Position numbers and translations under genes: made by a program. The notes under the pieces are model-generated. The model made no database searches and had not been told where the DNA came from. It saw only the letters and a program-made list of their open reading frames with translations. DNA of 64,000 bases from Streptomyces sp. NBC_00440 (GTDB lineage: Bacteria; Actinomycetota; Actinomycetes; Streptomycetales; Streptomycetaceae): the NCBI RefSeq assembly GCF_036014215.1, contig NZ_CP107921.1, positions 7,251,501-7,315,500 on the forward strand, in the 5' to 3' direction. The first letter of the stretch is position 1. Each line of letters starts with the position of its first letter. Positions 9,309 through 18,315 of the stretch are shown here, piece after piece.

Positions 9309-9493
9309 GTAAACGCGTTCTATTGATGGGCGGCACGCTAGGGAGCCCAGACGTCAAACGTCAAGCGATCTGCGTGGCCATCTGCCCCCTTTGCGCCGCT
9401 ATTTGGGGACCTATCCGGGCGATCTCTCCGGCAGAAACATCGAGTAACGCAGACGTTTCCTCCGATCTCTTGACGATGGGGTTAACCGCTTAC
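9309..9493. promoter_or_regulatory. Divergent control region with LacI-type operator candidates
   Basis: The 256-bp gap between the dehydrogenase and importer genes holds three dyads: GTAAACGCGTT with core AACGCGTT (9312-9319), AACG-CAGA-CGTT (9446-9457) and GTTAACCGCTTAC (9481-9493). The last is the reverse complement of GTAAGCGGTTAAC and shares 10 bases with the site before the M60 gene at 6980. This makes the gap the likely main switch of the locus. Promoter boxes could not be fixed with confidence. Confidence 0.5.
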
Positions 9494-9550
9494 TACGTTG
9501 CGGCGGCAGAAGGCTCGCTCTGCGCCACCCCAGCCGAACAGGACTGCACC

Positions 9551-10552
9551 ATGGCTGAAACAGCACCTCCGATGCCGCTGGACAAGCGGCGCAGGAAGTC
9601 CAAAGCGCCATCCCCACCCCTCGTCGCCCAGCACCGGCTGTCCCTGTGGCAGCGGATCAAGCGCGACAAGGTGATGCTGCTGCTGACCCTGCCAGGACTG
9701 CTGTACTTCGTGGTGTTCCACTACATTCCGCTGCTCGGCTACATGGTCGCCTTCCAGGACTACCAGCCGTACCTCGGATACATGCACAGCGCGTGGACGG
9801 GCTTCGCCAACTTCTCCAGCGCCTTCGCCGACCCGGCCTTCTGGTCGGCGACCGCGAACACGGTCGAGATCGCCTTCGTACAGCTGATCTTCTTCTTCCC
9901 CGTGCCGATCGCGCTCGCCCTGCTGCTCAACAGCATCGTCAGCGACAAGCTCCGCCGGTTCATCCAGAGCGTGGTCTATCTGCCGCACTTCATCGGCTGG
10001 GTCATCATCGTCTCGATCTTCCAGCAGGTCCTGGGCGGCGCCGGGCTGTTGCCCGATCTCCTCGGGGACCTGGGGCTGCCGCGCTACGACATGATGAGCG
10101 ACCCCAACGCCTTCCCCTGGCTGATCGCCCTCCAGTCCATCTGGAAGGACGCGGGCTGGGGGACGATCATCATCCTCGCCGCGCTGCTGGGGATCGACAA
10201 GCAGCAGTACGAGGCGGCGGCCATCGACGGCGCAAGCCGCTGGCGCCGGCTGTGGCACGTCACGCTCCCCGGCATCGCCCCGGTGATCATCCTGCTGCTG
10301 ATCCTGAACCTCGGCCAGATCCTCTCCGTCGGCTTCGAGCAGATCCTGCTCCAGCGCGACGCGGTCGGCCCCGGCTCCGGTGAAGTACTCGACACCTACG
10401 TCTACTACCACGGCATCAAGGACAACCAGTGGGGCATCTCGGCGGCTGTCGGCCTGGTGAAGGCAGTCGTGGGAACCGTCCTCGTCCTGGGCGCGAACAA
10501 GTTCGCCCACCGTCTCGGCCACGAAGGGGTGTACCGCGGTGCGGACAGCTGA
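9551..10552 (+). CDS. ABC transporter permease, LplB/YtcP-family (carbohydrate uptake)
   Basis: A 333-residue inner-membrane protein; the frame is open far upstream, but the ATG at 9551 begins the normal short N-terminus with the first membrane segment at about 38-60 (VMLLLTLPGLLYFVVFHYIP). Six membrane helices and the EAA loop EAAAIDGASRWRRLWHVTLPGI are visible. This class of permease works with long LplA-type binding proteins on complex oligosaccharides, such as oligogalacturonides or uronate-containing fragments. It overlaps the second permease gene by 14 bases. No ATPase gene lies here, so a shared MsiK-type ATPase is expected, as is usual in Streptomyces. Confidence 0.92.
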   Translation: MAETAPPMPLDKRRRKSKAPSPPLVAQHRLSLWQRIKRDKVMLLLTLPGLLYFVVFHYIPLLGYMVAFQDYQPYLGYMHSAWTGFANFSSAFADPAFWSATANTVEIAFVQLIFFFPVPIALALLLNSIVSDKLRRFIQSVVYLPHFIGWVIIVSIFQQVLGGAGLLPDLLGDLGLPRYDMMSDPNAFPWLIALQSIWKDAGWGTIIILAALLGIDKQQYEAAAIDGASRWRRLWHVTLPGIAPVIILLLILNLGQILSVGFEQILLQRDAVGPGSGEVLDTYVYYHGIKDNQWGISAAVGLVKAVVGTVLVLGANKFAHRLGHEGVYRGADS

Positions 10553-11498
10553 GAAGTCACCGGCGAAAGCCCCCGTCACGGCGGCGCCTCTCGCGGCGGC
10601 ACCCGTGATCACGCCGTCGGACGGCCGTCCGCCGTGGATGGAGCGGCCGACCCGCCTCGGCCTCACCGGCAAGGGCATCGTCCTGGTCCTGGTCGTGCTC
10701 GCCGTGGCCTACCCGCTGCTGGGCGTCATCGGCACGAGCTTCGCCTCGCAGACCGACATCATCAAGTCCACCGGCCTCGTCCTGTGGCCCGAGCACCCGA
10801 CGCTCGACGCGTACCGGACCATCTTCACCGGCGGTGTGGTGACCCGGGCGCTCCTGGTGAGTGTGGGCATCACGGTCTTCGGCACCGCGGCCAGCCTGCT
10901 GGCCACCATCGGCATGGCGTACGGGCTCTCCCGCCGCAATGTCACGGGCTCCCGCTTCATCCTGATGACGGCCCTGTTCACCATGCTCTTCAACGCCGGC
11001 ATCATCCCGAACTTCCTGCTGGTCAACCAGCTCGGCCTCTACAACACGTACGCCGCACTCGTCATCCCCACCCTGATGAGCGCCTTCAACCTGGTCGTGC
11101 TGCGCGCCTTCTTCATGAACCTGCCCGAGGAGCTGTACGACGCGGCGCGCGTCGACGGCGCCGGGGACTTCCGCATCCTGCTCCAGGTCGTCCTGCCGCT
11201 CTCCAAGGCGGTCATCGCGGTTGTCGGCCTCTTCTACGCCGTCGCGTACTGGAACGCCTTCTTCAACTCGCTGCTGTACCTCCAGGATTCGGACAAGTGG
11301 CCGCTGCCCATGGTGCTGCGCACCTTCGTCCTCCAGGGCCAGAGCCTCAGCGGCGCCGCGGCCGGCGAGAGCGTCGCCCCGCAGGAGGCCGTGCAGATGG
11401 GCGTCCTGGTGGTCGCCGTCGTACCGATCCTGCTCGTCTACCCGTTCGTCCAGCGCTACTTCACCAAGGGCGTGCTCACCGGCGCCATCAAGGGCTGA
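10539..11498 (+). CDS. ABC transporter permease, LplC-family (carbohydrate uptake)
   Basis: A 319-residue inner-membrane protein starting at GTG inside the end of the first permease gene. The N-terminal 45 residues are cytoplasmic and Ala/Pro-rich, followed by six membrane segments; the EAA-type loop is ELYDAARVDGAGDFRILLQVVLP. It ends with the family motif KGVLTGAIKG. It pairs with the upstream permease and the downstream lipoprotein as an importer for oligosaccharides. Confidence 0.92.
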   Translation: MRTAEKSPAKAPVTAAPLAAAPVITPSDGRPPWMERPTRLGLTGKGIVLVLVVLAVAYPLLGVIGTSFASQTDIIKSTGLVLWPEHPTLDAYRTIFTGGVVTRALLVSVGITVFGTAASLLATIGMAYGLSRRNVTGSRFILMTALFTMLFNAGIIPNFLLVNQLGLYNTYAALVIPTLMSAFNLVVLRAFFMNLPEELYDAARVDGAGDFRILLQVVLPLSKAVIAVVGLFYAVAYWNAFFNSLLYLQDSDKWPLPMVLRTFVLQGQSLSGAAAGESVAPQEAVQMGVLVVAVVPILLVYPFVQRYFTKGVLTGAIKG

Positions 11499-11566
11499 AC
11501 CCGCCTCCGGCAGAACCCGCCGCCGCCACCCCCCGGCCTTCCCTCCCTTCTCTCAAGGAGATGTCC

Positions 11567-13240
11567 GTGCCGAGCTCCACCCCGATGAATCGCAGAACCC
11601 TCTTCCGCCTGGGAGCGGGCATAGGCCTCGGCCTCGCCGCGACCCCGCTGCTCGCCGCCTGCGGCGACGGCGGTACGGCCGCCAAGGCCGAGGCCAAGAG
11701 CGCCGACCTGCTGCCCACCACCACGGTGCGCAACATCGGCCTGAAGCCCGACCTGCCGGGGACGGCCGCGGGTGTGCCGCAGGCCTTCTACCGGTACCCG
11801 GCGACCACGCCGCGTGCCACCAAGGGACAGGTCCTCAAGGGCGCGAAGCCGATATCGGCGGCGATGGAGACCTTCTCGCCGCCCCCTCCGGCACGCGGCA
11901 ACAACGCGGCCTGGCAGGCGATCGAGAAGCTGCTCGGCGGGAAGGTCGACGTCACCGCGGTCCCGACCGACGACTACTCGACCAAGTTCACCACGATGGT
12001 CGCCAGCGACACGCTGCCGGACATCTTCATGTACCCGGAGACCGGCGGCGTCGACAACAAGGCGGCGTTCTGCGCGGCCAAGTGCGCCGATCTGACGCCC
12101 TTCCTGGCCGGCGACAAGGTCAAGGACTACCCCAACCTCGCGGCGATCCCGCAGGCGGCCTGGGAGGGAGCCATCTTCGGCGGGAAGCTGTTCGGCATCC
12201 CGATCTCCCGGATGGGGACCGGCGGCGCGGGCTTCTACCGCCATGACCTCTTCGCCGAGGTCGGCGTCTCCAGCCTCGACGAGATCACCAGCCTCGACAA
12301 GTTCGTCGAGGTCTGCAAGGAGCTGACCCGCCCGAAGAAGGACCAGTACGCCATCATTGCGAGCGCCACCACCCTGCTCGCCATGTCGGCGGGGGCGCCC
12401 CTCTACTGGCGGATGGACCCGAAGACCGGCAAGTTCACGACGGACCTGGAGTCGGACGAGTTCCGCCTGGCGGTCGAGACGTCGCGCAAGCTGTACAAGG
12501 CGGGCTGCTACTACCCGGGCACGATCGGCATGTCGGGCGCGCAGAAGTCCCAGTACACCGACATGTTCAAGAACGGCAAGGGCGCCTATGTGTACGACGG
12601 GATGCCGTCGTACTACACCCCCAGCACCGGCTATGTGGCGGCGATGGCGGCCGTCAACAAGAAGTTCGACCCCCGGCCCATCACACCGTTCAGTGACAAG
12701 GCCATCGCCTGGATGGACAACGTCTCGCTCCAGAACACCCACATCAAGAAGGCGTCCACCGAGCGCGTCAAGCAGCTCCTCGCCCTCGCCGACTTCGCCG
12801 CATCGCCGTTCGGCAGCGAGGAGTACACCCTCATCAACTACGGCGTGGAGGGCACCGACTTCACCCGTGACGCCAAGGGCAACCCGATCCTCACCAAGAA
12901 GGGCAGCCAGGACGCCACCGTCCCCTGGAAGATGCTCGCCTCCGCCGTACCGGCCGTGTTCAGCACGGACACCGAGAAGGGTGTGCGGTACGTCCACGAG
13001 GCGTACGCCAAGATGATCCCGATCATGGAGCAGGACCCGACCCTCAAGGTCTCGTCGCCCACCTGGGACTCCAAGGGCTACGGCAGCCTCTACACGCTCA
13101 AGCTGGACGGCCTCAAGGACATCGTCTCCGGCCGCAAGCCCATGTCGTACTACTCCGAGCTGACCAAGCAGTACCTGGCGCACGGCGCAGAGCAGGCCCG
13201 TCACGAGTTCGAAGAGGCAGTCCAGAAGGGGAAGAAGTGA
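11567..13240 (+). CDS. Extracellular solute-binding lipoprotein of the oligosaccharide importer
   Basis: About 557 residues with a Tat-type lipoprotein signal: MNRRTLFRLG, hydrophobic core, and lipobox LLAACGDG. The start is probably the GTG at 11567, because AAGGAG directly abuts the ATG at 11561 and is six bases from the GTG. The size is that of LplA-type binding proteins rather than the 420-residue monosaccharide class, suggesting a bulky oligosaccharide ligand. Conserved parts include DTLPDIFMYPETGG and the Trp/Tyr-rich middle. Its stop overlaps the start of the M1 peptidase gene. Confidence 0.9.
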   Translation: MPSSTPMNRRTLFRLGAGIGLGLAATPLLAACGDGGTAAKAEAKSADLLPTTTVRNIGLKPDLPGTAAGVPQAFYRYPATTPRATKGQVLKGAKPISAAMETFSPPPPARGNNAAWQAIEKLLGGKVDVTAVPTDDYSTKFTTMVASDTLPDIFMYPETGGVDNKAAFCAAKCADLTPFLAGDKVKDYPNLAAIPQAAWEGAIFGGKLFGIPISRMGTGGAGFYRHDLFAEVGVSSLDEITSLDKFVEVCKELTRPKKDQYAIIASATTLLAMSAGAPLYWRMDPKTGKFTTDLESDEFRLAVETSRKLYKAGCYYPGTIGMSGAQKSQYTDMFKNGKGAYVYDGMPSYYTPSTGYVAAMAAVNKKFDPRPITPFSDKAIAWMDNVSLQNTHIKKASTERVKQLLALADFAASPFGSEEYTLINYGVEGTDFTRDAKGNPILTKKGSQDATVPWKMLASAVPAVFSTDTEKGVRYVHEAYAKMIPIMEQDPTLKVSSPTWDSKGYGSLYTLKLDGLKDIVSGRKPMSYYSELTKQYLAHGAEQARHEFEEAVQKGKK

Positions 13241-14697
13241 CCACCAGACGCACTGTCCTCCAGCTCGGCGGCGCGGCGGTGGCCGCCGCCGCGGCCGTAC
13301 CCGCACTCGGCACACCCGCCCTGGCCCGCTCCTTCGATCCGAAGCCCGGCTCCAGCGGGGTCGGCGACCCGCTCTTCCCGACCCTCGGCAACGGCGGCTA
13401 CGAGGTCACGCACTACGACCTGACCTTCGACTTCACCCCGGTGACCTACGACTTCACCGCAGCAGTGCGGATATCGGCGCGGGCCACCCAGGACCTGTCC
13501 GCCTTCAACCTGGACACCGACGGCCACACCATCGACGCGGTCACCGTCGACGGCCACGCCGCCCGCTGGGAACTGTCGGCAGGCAGCAGCGGCCAGGAGC
13601 TGACGCTCACCCCGGCCCGTCCGCTGCACGACGGCCGGCCCTTCATCGTCGAGATCCGCTACCACGGCAACGGCAAGGACAAGCGGCTCGGCCTGGGCGG
13701 CTGGGTGTTCGGCAGCGAGGGCGGCTTCGCGTCCGCGGTGCAGTCCTCCCGCGCCGACACCTTCCTGCCCTGCAACGACACCCCGTCCGACAAGGCCACC
13801 TGGGCCTTCCACATCAGCGCGCCGAAGGGCTATGTGGCCGCCGCCAACGGCGAGTTGCTGCACCGGACCCCGCGCGCCGACGGCTCGGCGGTCTGGCACT
13901 TCGCGCTCCGCGAGCGGATGCCCACCGAACTCCTCGGCATCGCGGTTGTCAAGGGCACCTATCTGTACGGCAGCAGCCACACCGGTCTGCCGCTGCGCCA
14001 TATCGTGCCGCAGGGCCACGAGGACACCTACGCGCCGATCGTCGCGCGCACGGCCGACCATCTGGCCTGGCTGGAGGCGAAGTTCGGGCGGTTCCCGTTC
14101 TCCACGTACGGGCTCCACATCTACGACGGCTACACCGACGCGCTGGAGAACCAGACCCTCACCCTGATGGGCACCAACTGGTTCAAGCTCAACGCCGACG
14201 GCAACCCGACGTACGAGAACACCATGGTCCACGAGATGACCCACCAGTGGTTCGGCGACTCCGTCACCCCGCACGACTGGCAGCAGGCCTGGCTCAACGA
14301 AGGGCCCGCCACCTACTACGCGGCCGTGTACAGCGAGGAGCGCGGCTGGTCGGTCGTCGCGGACAAGATGAAGGCCACCTACGGGACGCTGGACTCGGTC
14401 CGCGCCAAGGACGGCCCGCCGGGACTGCCCAAGGCGCTCGGCGGCGCCAACATCTACGACGGCGGCGCGCTCGTGCTGTACGCGCTCAACCAGCAGGTCG
14501 GGCAGCGTACATTCGACCGGATCATGCGCGAGTGGGTCCGGCGCTTCAAGGACTCGACGTACACCAGCGAGCAGTTCATCCGGCACACCGTCGACGTCAC
14601 GGGCGACCGCACCCTGGACCGTTTTCTGCGCGACTGGCTGTTCGGCGCCACCAACCCGCCGATGCCGGGCCACCCCGACTGGAAGGCCGCCGCATGA
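13237..14697 (+). CDS. Secreted M1-family metallopeptidase
   Basis: A 486-residue protein with a Tat-like signal (TTRRTVLQLGGAAVAAAAA, cleavage near ALA-RS). The gluzincin site VHEMTHQWFG gives His332, Glu333 and His336, and NEG supplies the third ligand Glu355, 18 residues later. The segment DALENQTLTLMG stands where the exopeptidase GAMEN motif lies. It is shorter than aminopeptidase N (about 850 residues) and has only the N-terminal sheet and catalytic domains. It starts inside the last codons of the binding-protein gene and its own stop overlaps the next start, so it belongs to the importer operon. It probably trims peptides freed from glycoproteins. Confidence 0.88.
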   Translation: MTTRRTVLQLGGAAVAAAAAVPALGTPALARSFDPKPGSSGVGDPLFPTLGNGGYEVTHYDLTFDFTPVTYDFTAAVRISARATQDLSAFNLDTDGHTIDAVTVDGHAARWELSAGSSGQELTLTPARPLHDGRPFIVEIRYHGNGKDKRLGLGGWVFGSEGGFASAVQSSRADTFLPCNDTPSDKATWAFHISAPKGYVAAANGELLHRTPRADGSAVWHFALRERMPTELLGIAVVKGTYLYGSSHTGLPLRHIVPQGHEDTYAPIVARTADHLAWLEAKFGRFPFSTYGLHIYDGYTDALENQTLTLMGTNWFKLNADGNPTYENTMVHEMTHQWFGDSVTPHDWQQAWLNEGPATYYAAVYSEERGWSVVADKMKATYGTLDSVRAKDGPPGLPKALGGANIYDGGALVLYALNQQVGQRTFDRIMREWVRRFKDSTYTSEQFIRHTVDVTGDRTLDRFLRDWLFGATNPPMPGHPDWKAAA

Positions 14698-16916
14698 ACC
14701 GCCGCGCCACGCACCGCTCAGCCATCCACCGCCCGGCCGCCCGCCGCATCGGCACCGCGCTCGCCGCCGTCGCGGCGCTGCTGGCCACCGCGCCGCTCGC
14801 GCAGGCCGCCCGGCCCTCGCACACCGACACCCTGTACGCGGCCCCGCACGGCGCAGGAGCGTCCTGCACCCACAGCCGCCCCTGCTCCCTGGACGGCGCC
14901 CGCGACAAGGCCCGCACCCTGCACGGCGATGACGTCACCGTGCAGCTCGCCGGGGGTACGTACACCCGCACCGCGGCCCTGAAGCTCACCGCTGCCGACT
15001 CCGGCACCACCTGGACCGCGGCGCCCGGCGCCCGCCCCGTCCTCTCCGGCGGCCGTACGGTCACCGGCTGGACCAGGACGTCCGGCGGGGCCTGGGCCGC
15101 CCGGGTGCCCGACGGCGTCACACCCCGGCAGCTCTTCGTCAACGGCGTCCGGGCCACTCCCGCCCGCGGCGGAGCCTGCGCCGCCAGTGTCTGCGACGCC
15201 ACCAAGACCGGTATGACCGGCGCGAAGGCGACCGGGATCGCCGACTGGAAGCGGCCCACCGACGCCGAGGCCGTCATCAAGGTCCGCTGGCGCAACTACC
15301 ACTGCCGGATCGCCGGGGTCAGCGGCGACACCATGACCTTCGCCCAGCCCTGCTGGACCAACTCGGCCAGCGGCACCGACCGCACCGGCCCCGCCTGGGA
15401 CTCCACGACCGTGGACTCCACTCGCTACACGGGCGTCGCGTTCTTCGAGAACGCACCCGAACTCCTCGATCAGCCGGGCGAGTTCGTCCACGACTCGGCC
15501 ACGCACACCATCACGTACCTGCCGCGCAAGGGCGAGAACATGCGGCACGCCACCGCCGTCACGCCCGTCACGGAGCAGCTGGTGACGGTCGACGGTGCGC
15601 ACGACGTCGCCATCCGGGGGATCGGCTTCGCCTACGCCGCCTACCACCAGCCGGACACCGACGAGGGCTACGCCGGGATGCAGGCCGGCCTCACCCTCAC
15701 CGGCGCCACCGGTCCCGTCGACCACTCCGGCCGCTACTACACCAAGCCGTCGGCCGCGCTCACCGTGCACGGCGGCCGCCATGTCACCGTCGACGGGGCG
15801 TCGTTCACCCACCTCGGCGGGGCCGGTGCGGTCCTCGAAGCCGGTACGAAGGACTCCGGGATCACCCACTCCGACTTCACCGACCTGTCGTCGGGCGCCG
15901 CGTACATCGGCGACACCGACCCCAACCCCGCGCCCGAACTGGCCGGTGAGCGCAACACGTTCGCCTACAACACGGTCACCCGCGCCGCCGTCGAGTACAC
16001 GGACGCGGCCGCGGTCTGGGCGGGCTACGAAGCCGGACTCGTGATCGACCACAACAGCCTCGACCAGCTGCCCTACTCCGGTATCTCGGTCGGCTGGGGC
16101 TGGAACCAGCCGGAGGCGCAGAAGTCGGTGCTGCGCGACAACCGGATCACCGACAACCGCATCACCAACGTCATGCAGGTCAAGGACGCCCAGCACGACG
16201 GCGGCGCGATCTACACCCAGGGCGCCCAGCCCGGCACGGTGGTCTCCGGCAACTACATCAACCGCTCCGCGTACGGCAACACCGAGCGCGACGGCAACGG
16301 CATCTACCTCGACGAGCAGTCCTCGTACATCACCGTCGAGAACAACGTCCTGACCCGGCTCGGCTACAAGTGGGTCTCCAACTGGGCCGACTACGGCATC
16401 CAGAACACCGCACGCGGCAACTGGACCGACACCGACGCGCCCCCCATCGCGGGGACCGGCTCGACCATGACGGACAACCACACCCGCCTGGAACAGCTCC
16501 CGGCGGCGGCGCTGAAGATCGCCTCGGCGGCCGGCGCGCACCGCGGCTCCGTCGAGCAGCTCAGCCCCGACCTGGCCCGCACCGGCACCGCCACCCAGTC
16601 GTCCACCGACGGGGCCGCCGCCGCACTGGCCATCGACGGGGACACCTCGACGGACACCCGGACGCTCTCCGAGCAGGGCGCCTGGTGGCAGGTGGATCTG
16701 GGCTCAGTGCGGCACGTCGGCCGGATCGAGATCTGGAACGACGCCTCGACCACGACGGCCGGCTTCGACGTCCGGGCGGACAAGAAGACCGTCCACGTCG
16801 GCGGCAAGGCGCTGCGGCCCACGGTGCTGGGCCTGAACACCGACACGCGGTACGTGAAGATCCAGCTCACCGGCACCGGACGGGTCGGGCTCGCCCAGGT
16901 CGCCGTCCACCCGTAG
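14694..16916 (+). CDS. Secreted right-handed beta-helix protein with C-terminal discoidin domain
   Basis: A 740-residue protein with a Sec signal (cleavage near AQAARPSH). After residue 40 come the CSLDGARDKAR and VQLAGGTYTRTAALKLT segments and many short strands with Asn/Gly/Asp turns (HNSLDQLPYSGISVGWGWN, GGAIYTQGAQPG, NGIYLDEQSSYITVENN), the pattern of parallel beta-helix carbohydrate enzymes of the pectate-lyase-like superfamily. The last 130 residues (ARTGTATQSSTDG...WWQVDLG...VKIQLTGTG) form an F5/8 type C carbohydrate-binding domain. The ATG overlaps the peptidase stop. It likely cuts or binds the polymer outside the cell; the exact family is not assigned. Confidence 0.85.
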   Translation: MNRRATHRSAIHRPAARRIGTALAAVAALLATAPLAQAARPSHTDTLYAAPHGAGASCTHSRPCSLDGARDKARTLHGDDVTVQLAGGTYTRTAALKLTAADSGTTWTAAPGARPVLSGGRTVTGWTRTSGGAWAARVPDGVTPRQLFVNGVRATPARGGACAASVCDATKTGMTGAKATGIADWKRPTDAEAVIKVRWRNYHCRIAGVSGDTMTFAQPCWTNSASGTDRTGPAWDSTTVDSTRYTGVAFFENAPELLDQPGEFVHDSATHTITYLPRKGENMRHATAVTPVTEQLVTVDGAHDVAIRGIGFAYAAYHQPDTDEGYAGMQAGLTLTGATGPVDHSGRYYTKPSAALTVHGGRHVTVDGASFTHLGGAGAVLEAGTKDSGITHSDFTDLSSGAAYIGDTDPNPAPELAGERNTFAYNTVTRAAVEYTDAAAVWAGYEAGLVIDHNSLDQLPYSGISVGWGWNQPEAQKSVLRDNRITDNRITNVMQVKDAQHDGGAIYTQGAQPGTVVSGNYINRSAYGNTERDGNGIYLDEQSSYITVENNVLTRLGYKWVSNWADYGIQNTARGNWTDTDAPPIAGTGSTMTDNHTRLEQLPAAALKIASAAGAHRGSVEQLSPDLARTGTATQSSTDGAAAALAIDGDTSTDTRTLSEQGAWWQVDLGSVRHVGRIEIWNDASTTTAGFDVRADKKTVHVGGKALRPTVLGLNTDTRYVKIQLTGTGRVGLAQVAVHP

Positions 16917-16946
16917 GGCCTGTGCAGCTGCTCGTAGCGGCAGCTT

Positions 16947-16976
16947 GCGGGCGGCCCCTTCCGGGGGGCCGCCCGC
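16947..16976 (+). terminator. Hairpin after the beta-helix gene
   Basis: Perfect 12-bp inverted repeat, arms GCGGGCGGCCCC (16947-16958) and GGGGCCGCCCGC (16965-16976), 6-base loop, starting 31 bases after the stop codon. It lacks a T tract. It may end or attenuate the importer operon before the oxidoreductase gene. Confidence 0.5.
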
Positions 16977-17043
16977 ACCCGCATCACCCGCATCACCCGC
17001 ATCACCCGTGCCACCCGCACCATCCGCATCACCCGCACCAGTG
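16977..17043 (+). repeat. 9-bp tandem repeat (GCATCACCC)
   Basis: Three perfect copies of GCATCACCC at 16981-17007, followed by drifting units GTGCCACCC, GCACCATCC, GCATCACCC and GCACCAGTG up to the ribosome site of the next gene. The period equals three codons but no reading frame uses it. It is a low-complexity spacer between hairpin and GAAGG ribosome site. Confidence 0.7.
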
Positions 17044-17054
17044 AAGGAAGCCCC

Positions 17055-18245
17055 ATGTCCGACCTCCGTATCGGCGTCCTCGGCTACGGCCTGCGCGGCA
17101 GCATCGCCCGCACCGCCCACCGGCCCGGAGCCGGCTCGCGCGTCACAGCACTCGCCGACCCCGACCCGGCCGCCCGTACGGAGGCGGCCACGGCCTTCCC
17201 CGGCGCACTGATCACCTCCGCCCACCGCACGGTCCTCGACGACCCGGACATCGACGCGGTCCTGGTCGTCACCCCAGACCACACCCACGCCGAGCTGGCC
17301 TGCGAAGCGCTGCGTGCGGGCAAACCGGTCTTCGTGGAGAAGCCCCTCGACATCACGGTCGAGCGGTGCGACGAGATCCTGCGCACCGCGTACGAGACCG
17401 GCACCCGTCTCTACATCGGCCACAACATGCGCCATATGCCGGTCGTCCGGCTGATGCGCGACCTCATCACCGCCGGCACGATCGGCGAGGTCAAGACCGT
17501 CTGGGTCCGGCACTTCGTCGGCTACGGCGGCGACTGGTACTTCAAGGACTGGCACGCCGAACGGAAGTACACCACCGGACTGCTGCTCCAGAAGGCCGCA
17601 CACGACATCGACGTACTGCACTGGCTGGCGGGCGGTTACGCACGCGACGTCCAGGCCATGGGCGACCTGATGGTCTACGGCGACAACCCGCACCGCCGCG
17701 AGCCCGGTGAGCCCAAGGCCGCCGACTGGTACACCAAGGACGGACACTGGCCGCCGCACACCCAGCGCGCCCTCAACCCCGTCATCGACATCGAGGACGT
17801 CTCCCTGCTGAACATGCGCCTGGACAACGGCGTGCTGGCCGCCTACCAGCAGTGCCACTTCACTCCCGACTACTGGCGCAACTACACCGTCATCGGCGAC
17901 GCGGGCCGCCTGGAGAACTTCGGCGACGGGCCGGGCAGCCAGGTGAAGGTCTGGAACACCCGCCGCTCCGTGTACCGCGAGGACGCCGACGAGATCCACG
18001 CCGTGCCGGACGCGCAGGACGAGGCGGGCCACGGCGGCGCCGACCCGTTGCTCATGGACGAGTTCCTGCGGTTCGTACGCGAGGGCGGCCGCACCGACAC
18101 CTCACCGGTCGCCGCCCGGATGGCGGTGGCCGCCGGGGTGCGGGCCACGGACTCGCTCCGGGACGGCGGAACCCCGCGCCGGGTGCCCCCGCTCGACCCG
18201 GCGCTCGCCGACTACTTCGAGCGCGGCCAGCAGCGCAGGGGGTGA
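17055..18245 (+). CDS. Gfo/Idh/MocA family NAD(P)-dependent oxidoreductase
   Basis: A 396-residue cytoplasmic enzyme. The N-terminal Rossmann motif GVLGYGLRGS, the family signature VEKPLDIT and the catalytic-region segment KAAHDIDVLHWLAGG are present; the C-terminal alpha/beta domain follows. GAAGG stands before the ATG. Such enzymes oxidise or reduce a ring carbon of sugars, sugar acids or cyclitols. As the only cytoplasmic sugar enzyme on the importer strand it probably acts on the monomer released after uptake. The substrate cannot be inferred further. Confidence 0.88.
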   Translation: MSDLRIGVLGYGLRGSIARTAHRPGAGSRVTALADPDPAARTEAATAFPGALITSAHRTVLDDPDIDAVLVVTPDHTHAELACEALRAGKPVFVEKPLDITVERCDEILRTAYETGTRLYIGHNMRHMPVVRLMRDLITAGTIGEVKTVWVRHFVGYGGDWYFKDWHAERKYTTGLLLQKAAHDIDVLHWLAGGYARDVQAMGDLMVYGDNPHRREPGEPKAADWYTKDGHWPPHTQRALNPVIDIEDVSLLNMRLDNGVLAAYQQCHFTPDYWRNYTVIGDAGRLENFGDGPGSQVKVWNTRRSVYREDADEIHAVPDAQDEAGHGGADPLLMDEFLRFVREGGRTDTSPVAARMAVAAGVRATDSLRDGGTPRRVPPLDPALADYFERGQQRRG

Positions 18246-18315
18246 CCGGGGGTGCGGGGCCGTCGCTCGCGGGCTCCGACCCCTTGGCTCGCGGCCCGGA
18301 GTCCGTGGCCTGGCG

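Noticed and set aside
16977..17043. Short tandem array considered as CRISPR
   Set aside because: Units are 9 bp with no spacers, so it is a simple tandem repeat.
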